In this document: positions 1 through 5,263 of the stretch, one piece after another
Layout: the number at the start of each line of letters is the position of its first letter
Position numbering within the stretch: position 1 is the first letter of the stretch
DNA from: Cytophagales bacterium
GTDB lineage: Bacteria; Bacteroidota; Bacteroidia; Cytophagales; ES-bin-26
NCBI GenBank assembly: GCA_014379925.1
Contig: JACMKY010000215.1
Location: 1-5,334 of the forward strand
Length of the DNA: 5,334 nt
Direction of reading: 5' to 3'
Notes under the pieces: generated by a model
What the model was told of the DNA's origin: nothing
Databases searched by the model: none
The model's input: only the letters and a program-made list of their open reading frames with translations
Translations under genes and position numbers: made by a program

Positions 1-286
1 AAATGTAGAAATCACTTTCGGGAGTTGTGCCGTCACCTTCTTTTACCTTGTCATCAACCGGATTGAAGCCAAGTCCCACGCGGTAGGTTCGCACGAGTTT
101 ATTATTTGAATACAACCGCAAGCGACGTTTGCTTTTAATGACAACGATCTTCGGCTTAACCAGGGGAAGAATCAAAGGTTCGTGAGCCACAGGGTCGGCA
201 TCTGAGTGCGGCTGTGGTTGGAGTACGACAAGCACCGTTCCCCCAATGAGGAGGGAAGCACAAATTAATGGTGCGATGATCTTCAT
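1..286 (-). CDS. L,D-transpeptidase (YkuD family), N-terminal part only
   Basis: This is a partial gene read leftwards; 95 codons are visible before the window edge. It starts MKIIAPLICASLLIGG, a short basic N-terminus followed by a hydrophobic segment (about residues 4-22) that should act as a membrane anchor or uncleaved signal. There is no lipobox at Cys9. After a Pro/Asp/His-rich linker (24-44), residues 46-95 match the opening of YkuD domains: a beta strand IVVIKSKRRLRLY, then NNKLVRTYRVGLG, then DKVKEGDGTTPESDFYI. The GDGxTPxxxFYI stretch is characteristic. YkuD enzymes form 3-3 peptide cross-links in peptidoglycan, or attach proteins to it, outside the inner membrane. The catalytic His and Cys lie beyond the edge, so activity cannot be judged. 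I chose ATG at 284-286; the ATG four bases upstream is out of frame. Only a weak AGGG precedes the start. G+C is lower here (about 43% in one hand-counted row) than in the genes to the right. Confidence 0.88.
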   Translation of the reverse strand, partial: MKIIAPLICASLLIGGTVLVVLQPQPHSDADPVAHEPLILPLVKPKIVVIKSKRRLRLYSNNKLVRTYRVGLGFNPVDDKVKEGDGTTPESDFYI

Positions 287-431
287 GCATTTAGCCCTGT
301 CGGCCAACTTATTAGCGGGGGATTAAAGTAGGTATGCTTACAAAAAAGAGATAAAAAGCGGTTCAATAAAAACAAGCCTGCTTTAGCCCATCATTCATCT
401 GCGATGTGGTTGTCGGGTTGCGCCGGTTGGT

Positions 432-2408
432 TCAATGCCCAATCGCCGGCGGAGAATCCACTGGCGGTTGTAGCCCCGCAATAACGGCCAGGTATTGTTT
501 CTCCTTGCGTTGCATCTCCTCCTGGGTGGCCTCCAACTCTTCCAGGTTCTGCCGCACTTCTTCTTCCTGCGCCCGCAGGGCTTCGGCTTGCTGCTGTGAT
601 TCTTCCAGCAGATGCCGGGTGCGCTCGTTGATCTTCGCGCTGGCCAGGGTGGAAGCAATGTTTTCGGACAGTTTCTCGACGAAGGCGATTTCGTGGGGTT
701 CCAACGCCCGGAACGAAGCCAGCTCAATGACGCCCTCCACCGAATTGTTCACCTTGAGCGGCACAATCAGCAGGCAGGAGGGCTGGCTGTCGCCCAGGCC
801 GGAAGTGATCCGCACGTGGTCGGCGGGAATCCGGGTCAGGTAAATGGTATCCCGCTCCAGGTAAGCCTGGCCCAGCAAACCTTCCCCCGCCAGCACTTTT
901 TTTTCCAGGTACTTTTTTCGGTCGAAGGCGTAACTGGCCACCAGCGCCAGCCAGATGCCGCCGCTTTCCGAACCCTCGACGACGAACAACGCGCCCTGGT
1001 GGGCACCCAGGTATTTCACCAATTGGCTAAGGATTGCGTTCGCCAGTTGCATCCGGTCGTGGTTGGCCCGCAGGATGCCCGCGAATTGCGCCAGCCCCTC
1101 CGCCGTCCAGTTGCGTTTGTAATCCTCTTCGGCAACCAGGCGGAGGTTCTCGTGCATTTTCAGCAGGGCGTTGCCCAGCGTATCATTTTCGCTCATCGGG
1201 GTGAAAGAGGCCTCGAAATTACCCCGCCCCACGGCTTCGGCGAAGGAGGAGGTTTGACGAATTCCTTCGGTCAGGCGGCAAACGGCGACTTCCATTTCGT
1301 TGAGTTCATCCCGGCCGCTCAGTTGGGGTTGCGTTTGCGAAAGGTCGCCCCCGCTCAGGCGATGAACGCTTTCGTGGAGCCGGTGGATTTTGCCGACAAT
1401 GCGGCGGGAAAGCCCGTTGGAAATGACGAAGGAAACGCCGAGGATAACGAGGCTGATGAGCAGGATCTCCCCGGTGAAGAAAGCAGCCAGGGTAACGGGT
1501 GCCTTGGGAATGAACGTGAAACAATGCCAGTGCTTGCCTTGGTAAGTGTACGCGCCCGAGGCCACGGCCAGCCCGTATACGCAATCCTCGCTCCGGATCG
1601 TTTGCGACTGGGTGGTGAATCGGAGCGATTGTTTTTGCAGGAGTTGGGGGGTGATCCGGGTGTTCAATACCAGGCTTTCGTCGCTGGCATCGATGACGTT
1701 GCCCGCTTGGTTGGTCAGGAAGATATCCGCCAGCGGGTCCGACTCCCGCAGGGCCGTCAGGGCTTCCTGCCGGATTCCCTGCGTCACTTCCTTCCAACTG
1801 GCGAAGTTGTACCACACGCCGACCACCTTGCCCTCCTCGTTCCGAATGGGGGCGGCAAAGCCCATTCCCCAACCGTTGCTCCGGTAGAGCTGGGCCACCG
1901 CGGGGTTGGCCCCGAAGTCGGAGTACCACGCCCCGCCTTCCGGCCCGGCCACCGCGGTGCAGGCCCGGAACCAATCCGTACCGGAAACGTTGGTACCGAG
2001 GAGAGAACCGGTGGTCAGCGGGTTTCCCGACTTGTCTACGGTGTTGCAAGCCAGCACGTTTCCCTCGGCGTCGGCAATCATCATCAAATCGTAGAGCACG
2101 TAGTAGGACACCATGGTATTGATGAACTTCTGGGTGGGTTGCGCCAGGCTGTCGCGGTGCCGGGCCGTTTCAACCGCCAGGACGTTGGCCGCGAAGGCTT
2201 GCACGTCACCGAACCGTTCGTAGAAATTCCGGTCGATCTTCTCCGTGATGCTCTTCGATACCTGCTGGGCCGCCGACGCTTTCAGTTGGTTTTTGTTGCC
2301 GATCAGGTTGAATCCGGAATAGACGGAGAGAACCCCGATCAGAAACAGGGTCAACGCCAGGAAGGCCAGCCGCAGTTGGTTTTGCAAATTGAATTCAAAC
2401 TTTTTCAT
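432..2408 (-). CDS. Membrane sensory protein: Cache-HAMP-GAF-coiled coil, no output domain
   Basis: A 658-residue receptor. TM1 is at about residues 13-33. The extracytoplasmic part (about 34-307) looks like a Cache sensor, with FRACTAV, GGAWYSDFG, FAAPIRNEEGKVVGVWYNF and a second half around DIFLTNQAGNVIDAS. TM2 is at about 309-330. A HAMP-like region follows (331-385, with SGGDLSQ), then a second similar segment (388-425: GRGNFEASFTPMSENDTLGNAL), a GAF domain (about 450-592) and a Glu/Gln-rich coiled coil (about 593-640) ending in a proline-rich tail. Cache domains bind small molecules in the periplasm; HAMP and GAF relay or add signals. I see no histidine-kinase, MCP signalling, GGDEF, PAS or HPt domain, so the output is unknown. 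The frame is open upstream to a TTG at 2463-2465, but ATG at 2406-2408 puts MKKFEFNLQNQLRL just before TM1, as expected. It is separated by 145 nt from the transpeptidase gene downstream and probably transcribed alone. Confidence 0.9.
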   Translation of the reverse strand: MKKFEFNLQNQLRLAFLALTLFLIGVLSVYSGFNLIGNKNQLKASAAQQVSKSITEKIDRNFYERFGDVQAFAANVLAVETARHRDSLAQPTQKFINTMVSYYVLYDLMMIADAEGNVLACNTVDKSGNPLTTGSLLGTNVSGTDWFRACTAVAGPEGGAWYSDFGANPAVAQLYRSNGWGMGFAAPIRNEEGKVVGVWYNFASWKEVTQGIRQEALTALRESDPLADIFLTNQAGNVIDASDESLVLNTRITPQLLQKQSLRFTTQSQTIRSEDCVYGLAVASGAYTYQGKHWHCFTFIPKAPVTLAAFFTGEILLISLVILGVSFVISNGLSRRIVGKIHRLHESVHRLSGGDLSQTQPQLSGRDELNEMEVAVCRLTEGIRQTSSFAEAVGRGNFEASFTPMSENDTLGNALLKMHENLRLVAEEDYKRNWTAEGLAQFAGILRANHDRMQLANAILSQLVKYLGAHQGALFVVEGSESGGIWLALVASYAFDRKKYLEKKVLAGEGLLGQAYLERDTIYLTRIPADHVRITSGLGDSQPSCLLIVPLKVNNSVEGVIELASFRALEPHEIAFVEKLSENIASTLASAKINERTRHLLEESQQQAEALRAQEEEVRQNLEELEATQEEMQRKEKQYLAVIAGLQPPVDSPPAIGH

Positions 2409-2449
2409 GGAATATCCGCGTAGTACCCGCATCCGGTAGTCAACAGGGG

Positions 2450-2470
2450 CTTCGTTGGGTTGCAACGAAG
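2450..2470 (-). promoter_or_regulatory. Perfect 8-bp hairpin in presumed receptor leader
   Basis: CTTCGTTG (2450-2457) and CAACGAAG (2463-2470) are exact inverted repeats around a 5-nt loop. The element lies 41 nt upstream of the chosen receptor ATG. It overlaps the alternative upstream TTG codon (2463-2465), which speaks for 5' leader rather than coding sequence. It could be an RNA stem or a dimeric operator; the sequence alone does not decide. Confidence 0.5.
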
Positions 2471-2512
2471 TAGTCTGTATCCAGTAAATAAAATATTGTT
2501 TGTCAACCGTTT

Positions 2513-2535
2513 CACGTTGCGCTGTTGCGCAAGTG
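2513..2535. other. Bulged 9-bp inverted repeat upstream of receptor gene
   Basis: CAC (2513-2515), a bulged G, then TTGCGC (2517-2522) pair with GCGCAA (2527-2532) and GTG (2533-2535) around a TGTT loop. It sits immediately upstream, in receptor orientation, of the TTGACA at 2501-2506, so it would suit an operator as well as an RNA hairpin. No U-run follows on either strand, so an intrinsic terminator is unlikely. Confidence 0.4.
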
Positions 2536-2708
2536 GCCCGTCACTTTGGTATAGAAAAAGACGACCCGAAATTTGCTCGCCTTGAAATGTAGTGCTTTGC
2601 ACCGGGCAAGTGAAATCCTTCCGCACCGGCAGCCCACCGGACGTGTAAGTTTCCACGCCAACCCTTTACCGGAAAAGCCATCGCAACGCAAAAGGCAAGG
2701 TTTCCTAC

Positions 2709-2733
2709 GCGGGTGCCGCGCGGGTGCAACCGC
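2709..2733 (-). other. Tandem GCGG/CCGC mini-hairpins right after the glycosylase stop
   Basis: Two back-to-back stems abut the TAA of the glycosylase gene: GCGG-GTG-CCGC (2709-2719) and GCGG-GTGCAA-CCGC (2720-2733). In the mRNA they would follow the stop codon with no gap. They share a 9-bp direct repeat CGCGGGTGC (2708-2716 and 2719-2727). No U-tract follows in the minus direction, so they look more like a 3'-end stability or pausing element than a classic terminator. Confidence 0.4.
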
Positions 2734-3303
2734 TTACTTCCGGCTGATGAACGGGTTTCCCCGCACGTAGAAGCGGTAAGGCAAGTCGGCACCCTGGGTG
2801 ATGCCGATGCGGGTGGTGGTTACCACCTCGGAAGAGGCGTCGGGGGCGGGCAGGAAGTAGAGGTTGCCTCCGGTCAGCGAGACCCCATTCATCGCCCGGG
2901 TGATGCCCATGGCCCGCACCAGTTTGCCGGGACCACTGCAGAGGCTCTTCACCTCGTTGGTGTGCCGCCGTTTTTCCATCAAATCAATGCCTTCGGAGGG
3001 TTCGAGGGCGCGGATCAGTACGGCTTCTCCGGTGTTTTCCGGCGCCGTTACGACGTTGAAACAGTGGTGCATGCCGTAGATCTGGTACACGTAGGCGTGG
3101 CCCGCCGGACCAAACATCACGGCGTTGCGCGGGGTCCGGCGGCGGTAGGCGTGGCAGGCCGGGTCACCCCAGAGGTAAGCCTCCGTTTCCACGACCTTGC
3201 CGGCGGTGAGTCCTTCGGGGCTTTCGTGCACCAGGTAGGTTCCCAGCAGTTGTTTCGACAAGGCAAGCGTATCTTGCTGGTAAAAAGAAAGCGGCAGGCG
3301 CAT
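2734..3303 (-). CDS. mpg: 3-methyladenine DNA glycosylase, AAG/MPG family
   Basis: A complete 189-residue cytoplasmic base-excision repair enzyme that removes alkylated or deaminated purines (3-methyladenine, and in relatives hypoxanthine) by cutting the N-glycosidic bond. The family signatures are all present. VVETEAY holds Glu41, matching the water-activating Glu125 of human AAG, and Tyr43 (human Tyr127). His51 in CHAYRRRTPRN matches His136. YVYQIYGM supplies Tyr73 (Tyr159) and the DNA-intercalating Tyr76 (Tyr162), and HCFN supplies Asn83 (Asn169). GEAVLIRALEP, LCSGPGKLVRAMGI and the C-terminal RIGI...PYRFYVRGNPFIS complete the fold. Length fits bacterial members (roughly 190-210). The start MRLPLSFYQ (ATG at 3301-3303) matches the usual family N-terminus; an in-frame ATG three codons upstream is possible. 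No Shine-Dalgarno is seen. A short inverted repeat (ACCAT-CA-ATGGT, 3308-3319) lies just upstream of the start. Monocistronic, divergent from the peptidase gene; no adjacent repair genes. Confidence 0.95.
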   Translation of the reverse strand: MRLPLSFYQQDTLALSKQLLGTYLVHESPEGLTAGKVVETEAYLWGDPACHAYRRRTPRNAVMFGPAGHAYVYQIYGMHHCFNVVTAPENTGEAVLIRALEPSEGIDLMEKRRHTNEVKSLCSGPGKLVRAMGITRAMNGVSLTGGNLYFLPAPDASSEVVTTTRIGITQGADLPYRFYVRGNPFISRK

Positions 3304-3321
3304 ATCAACCATCAATGGTCA

Positions 3322-3357
3322 TGGTGAGCGATAGTGAGCTTGTCGAACTACGAACCA
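3322..3357. repeat. GAGCTTGTCGA interspersed repeat, copy 1
   Basis: An imperfect palindrome: outer TGGT (3322-3325) and ACCA (3354-3357), inner CGATAGT pairing with ACTACG (one bulged A), around the core GAGCTTGTCGA (3336-3346). TGAGCTTGTCGAA is a motif I know as a frequent intergenic repeat in many environmental bacteria, often written as CTTCGACAAGCTCA on the other strand. It lies upstream of the glycosylase start and may be transcribed in its leader. Confidence 0.7.
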
Positions 3358-3374
3358 CAATTATCAAGGAGTCA

Positions 3375-3393
3375 TTCTGAGCTTGTCGAAGAA
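3375..3393. repeat. GAGCTTGTCGA interspersed repeat, copy 2
   Basis: The second copy of the same 11-nt core (3379-3389) lies 43 nt after the first. It is flanked by TTCT (3375-3378) and AGAA (3390-3393), again complementary but with different bases from copy 1 (TAGT/ACTA). The context TCATTCTGAGCTTGTCGAAGAA is the commoner form of this repeat as I know it. It lies between the divergent glycosylase and peptidase genes. Confidence 0.7.
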
Positions 3394-3463
3394 CGGGTCG
3401 GCTCGTTTGTTGCTTTGTACGGAACAAAAATAGTACGCAAATCATTTACCCGCTCCCCATCCC

Positions 3464-3471
3464 TACTTTTG
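3464..3471 (+). promoter_or_regulatory. Bacteroidota -7 promoter element of the M28 peptidase gene
   Basis: TACTTTTG matches the Bacteroidota housekeeping sigma -7 consensus TAnnTTTG at every fixed position, and the following CA is also typical. It ends only 4 nt before the ATG at 3476, so transcription should begin at or within a few bases of the start codon. I see no clear -33 TTTG/TTG at the expected distance of about 19-22 nt. Confidence 0.65.
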
Positions 3472-3475
3472 CACG

Positions 3476-4753
3476 ATGAAGAAATGGATTGTTTGCCTCG
3501 CCGGATGCTGGACGGGGTGTCTGTTGGTGGCCATTCCCTCGCGGGCGCAGGACCTGGGCCGGGTCCGCGCCACCATCGACACGCTCTGTTCACCGGGCAT
3601 GTACGGAAGGGGCTACGTGAAGGAGGGAGAAAAAATTGCGGCCCGCTACCTGGCCCGCCGCTTCGCCGCCATCGGTCTGCACGCCTTCGGCACGGCTTCC
3701 GGCGAACCGTACTTCCAACCTTTTTCGCTCGACGTCAACACGTTTCCTCGACCCATCCGGCTGAAAATCGACAAAAAGACGCTGGTCACCGGCCAGGACT
3801 ACCTGCTCAACGCCATTTCGCGCAAAGGCCGGGGAACGGGAAAGGTCCGGCGCCTGGATACGCTGATCCTGACCGACGAATCGGCCCGGCAACGTTTCCT
3901 GCAAAGCAAGACCAAAGACCAGGTGGTGGTGTACGAGCAGAAACACTACGCCCGGCTGGTGGAGTTGCCACCCGACCTGCTCAACAAAATGCACGAAGCC
4001 AAGGCGTTGATCGAGCTGCAAAACAGCAACAAGCTGACCGCCAGCCTGTCGCCTTCGCAACTGAGCCATCCGTTGTTTGAGGTGAAAGCCGCTGGTTTCA
4101 ACCCCAACGCGCAACGGGTGAAGTTCAGGGCGTACGCCCGGCTCATTGCCGGCTACTCCACCCAGAACGTGATCGGCTACGTGCGCGGCACGGCCGAGCC
4201 GGATTCCTTCGTGGTGATTTCGGCCCACTATGACCACCTGGGCACCCTGGGACGGGCGTATTTTCCGGGGGCCAACGACAACGCCAGCGGCATCAGCATG
4301 CTGCTCGAACTAGCGCATCACTTCGCCGCTCACCCGCCCCGGTATTCGGTCGCGTTCGTTGCGTTCGGGGCGGAGGAAGCCGGGTTGGTAGGATCGAAGT
4401 TTTACGTCGAACACCCGCTCTTTCCCCTGCGGCAGATCCGCTTCCTGATCAACCTCGACCTGGTGGGCACCGGCGACGACGGGTTGATGGTGGTGAACGG
4501 AACGGCCATGACCCCGGAGTTCGACCGGCTTTCGCGCATCAACCAGCAGAATGGCTACTTTCCAACGCTCAGCAAACGGGCCAACGCGCCCAACTCCGAC
4601 CACTTTTATTTCGCCATCAGAGGCGTGCGGAGTGTTTTCCTCTATACGCTGGGCGGCATCAAAGCCTACCACGACGTGGACGACCGCCCCGAAACCCTGC
4701 CGCTCACCAAGTACAAGGAAGTATTCGGATTACTGCGGCAGTTTATTGAGTGA
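3476..4753 (+). CDS. Secreted M28-family zinc metallopeptidase
   Basis: A 425-residue exported enzyme. Residues 1-25 form a signal peptide (MKKW, hydrophobic core, cleavage likely after SRAQ). The catalytic domain (about 228-425) has every expected M28 metal-site residue: His251 and Asp253 in SAHYDHLG, bridging Asp268 in GANDNASG, catalytic Glu300 and ligand Glu301 in GAEEAGLVGS, Asp328 in INLDLVG, and His399 in AYHDVDD. It is therefore probably an active di-zinc exopeptidase acting on peptides in the periplasm or outside; the precise specificity cannot be read. Residues about 120-215 (DQVVVYEQKHYARLV...AKALIELQ...HPLFEVK) look like a degenerate PA-type insert, which in relatives helps shape substrate access; this is inference. 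ATG at 3476 is chosen because it gives the signal peptide and follows the -7 element directly. The gene is well expressed-looking in base use (GC-rich, like its neighbours) and is followed by 102 nt before the lipoprotein. Confidence 0.93.
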   Translation: MKKWIVCLAGCWTGCLLVAIPSRAQDLGRVRATIDTLCSPGMYGRGYVKEGEKIAARYLARRFAAIGLHAFGTASGEPYFQPFSLDVNTFPRPIRLKIDKKTLVTGQDYLLNAISRKGRGTGKVRRLDTLILTDESARQRFLQSKTKDQVVVYEQKHYARLVELPPDLLNKMHEAKALIELQNSNKLTASLSPSQLSHPLFEVKAAGFNPNAQRVKFRAYARLIAGYSTQNVIGYVRGTAEPDSFVVISAHYDHLGTLGRAYFPGANDNASGISMLLELAHHFAAHPPRYSVAFVAFGAEEAGLVGSKFYVEHPLFPLRQIRFLINLDLVGTGDDGLMVVNGTAMTPEFDRLSRINQQNGYFPTLSKRANAPNSDHFYFAIRGVRSVFLYTLGGIKAYHDVDDRPETLPLTKYKEVFGLLRQFIE

Positions 4754-4855
4754 CCGGTTGAGTGCAAATCCAAAACGGATACCCGGTAGTGGGCAATGAA
4801 TTAATCATTTATAGCCACCGAAGGATGTGTTTTGTAATCTGTTTTTATCTCAATT

Positions 4856-5209
4856 ATGAGATCATACATTTTGATATTTATCTTTATGTCATTTGTAGTA
4901 TCATCCTGTGACAGTAAAATCACAGTTGATAATGGATTAAATGGCCTGAATGCAAATATGCTCGTTAAAAAGTACGGCACTCCAGCGAGAGAAAGCATCG
5001 TTATATTGACGAAGGAAACAAGATTGCTTGAATATCAATCCAATCTTTACACACTGTATCCTGATCTTTCACCCAAAGACACAATACTCGTTCGGGAATT
5101 ATTCTGGGAAAATAAAGATGGAAGTAAGTTAGCCGTATGGTTAAGCAATAGAGAAAGCTCTTGGATTGTAGTTGATAACCTTAAATGGGCAGAAGAAGTG
5201 AATTTTTAA
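4856..5209 (+). CDS. Small AT-rich lipoprotein of unknown function
   Basis: A 117-residue protein. Residues 1-17 (MRSYILIFIFMSFVVSS) plus Cys18 form a lipoprotein signal with lipobox VSSC, so the mature protein should be lipidated and anchored in an envelope membrane. The body contains NANMLVKKYGTP (33-43), a predicted strand-rich stretch with LLEYQSNLYTLYP (57-69), ELFWENKDGSKLAVWL (81-96) and SSWIVVDNLKW (101-111). The early KKYGTP turn recalls small envelope lipoproteins of the BamE/SmpA type, but this is only a loose resemblance and I assign no function. G+C by hand count is about 35%, far below the peptidase gene next to it, which suggests separate origin. No Shine-Dalgarno; the region before the ATG is T/A-rich (TTTTTATCTCAATT). 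The start is fixed by the signal peptide. Confidence 0.8.
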   Translation: MRSYILIFIFMSFVVSSCDSKITVDNGLNGLNANMLVKKYGTPARESIVILTKETRLLEYQSNLYTLYPDLSPKDTILVRELFWENKDGSKLAVWLSNRESSWIVVDNLKWAEEVNF

Positions 5210-5231
5210 TCCTAAACTCAGCGTACACTCC

Positions 5232-5262
5232 ATTGCGTAATCACGCAATCACCTGATCACCC
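5232..5262 (+). repeat. Palindrome plus three 8-bp tandem repeats before the last gene
   Basis: ATTGCGT (5232-5238) and ACGCAAT (5243-5249) form a perfect 7-bp hairpin around AATC. Overlapping it are three imperfect 8-bp units, AATCACGC, AATCACCT and GATCACCC (5239-5262), which run to one base before the ATG at 5264. This could be an end-of-transcript structure for the lipoprotein gene, an operator, or simple-sequence expansion. Confidence 0.5.
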
Positions 5263-5263
5263 C

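Larger units (their letters stand above)
2409..2733. other. 325-nt gene-free interval between receptor and DNA glycosylase
   Basis: No credible gene lies here. Two minus-strand open frames of 83 codons cross it, but one runs out of frame into the glycosylase gene and the other into the receptor start, and neither resembles a known family. What can be seen: two compact hairpins after the glycosylase stop (2709-2733); a nested hairpin at 2576-2610 whose outer stem (CTCGCC/GGCAAG) pairs fully only as minus-strand RNA; a bulged hairpin (2513-2535); a -35-like TTGACA on the minus strand (2501-2506) with no convincing -10/-7 partner; and a perfect hairpin (2450-2470) in the presumed receptor leader. 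CACCGG occurs three times (2600, 2624, 2635). The receptor promoter must lie in this interval, but I could not place it. I recognise no riboswitch class. Confidence 0.7.

Noticed and set aside
360..392. Possible intrinsic terminator of the receptor gene (minus-strand T-rich run after AAGC/GCTT)
   Set aside because: The T-run (TTTTTATT) is real, but the only stem before it would need a 2-nt loop or just 3 base pairs, so it is too weak to call.
612..2423. A 603-codon open frame on the plus strand opposite the receptor gene
   Set aside because: It is an antisense shadow of GC-rich coding DNA. Its product has no recognisable domains and is rich in Gly/Gln/His/Val, as such shadows are, while the minus strand encodes clear Cache-HAMP-GAF sequence.
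2409..2465. Upstream extension of the receptor to a TTG at 2463-2465 (19 extra residues)
   Set aside because: The extra residues are hydrophilic and would separate the N-terminus from TM1 needlessly. The TTG lies inside a perfect hairpin, and ATG at 2406-2408 gives a normal MKK-type membrane start.
2541..2733. Riboswitch or known structured RNA in the gap
   Set aside because: I looked for cobalamin, TPP, SAM, RNase P, SRP and tmRNA hallmark motifs on both strands and found none; the CCGGTGGG-like stretch lacks the remaining cobalamin elements.
2405..2792. Two overlapping 83-codon minus-strand frames in and around the receptor-glycosylase gap
   Set aside because: One runs out of frame through the glycosylase 3' end and the other overlaps the receptor start. 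Neither has a family motif, a signal peptide or a plausible start context, so I treat the stretch as noncoding.
3334..4080. A 248-codon plus-strand frame overlapping the peptidase gene
   Set aside because: It is out of frame with the M28 gene, which has a signal peptide and a full metal site. The alternative product is Arg/Pro/Gly-rich and without motifs, and it would begin inside the repeat region.
4753..4787. Hairpin after the peptidase gene (ACCGG/CCGGT enclosing ATCC-AAAAC-GGAT)
   Set aside because: The stems are 5 and 4 bp with large unpaired sides, overlap the stop codon and lack a following T-run, so it is not supported as a terminator.
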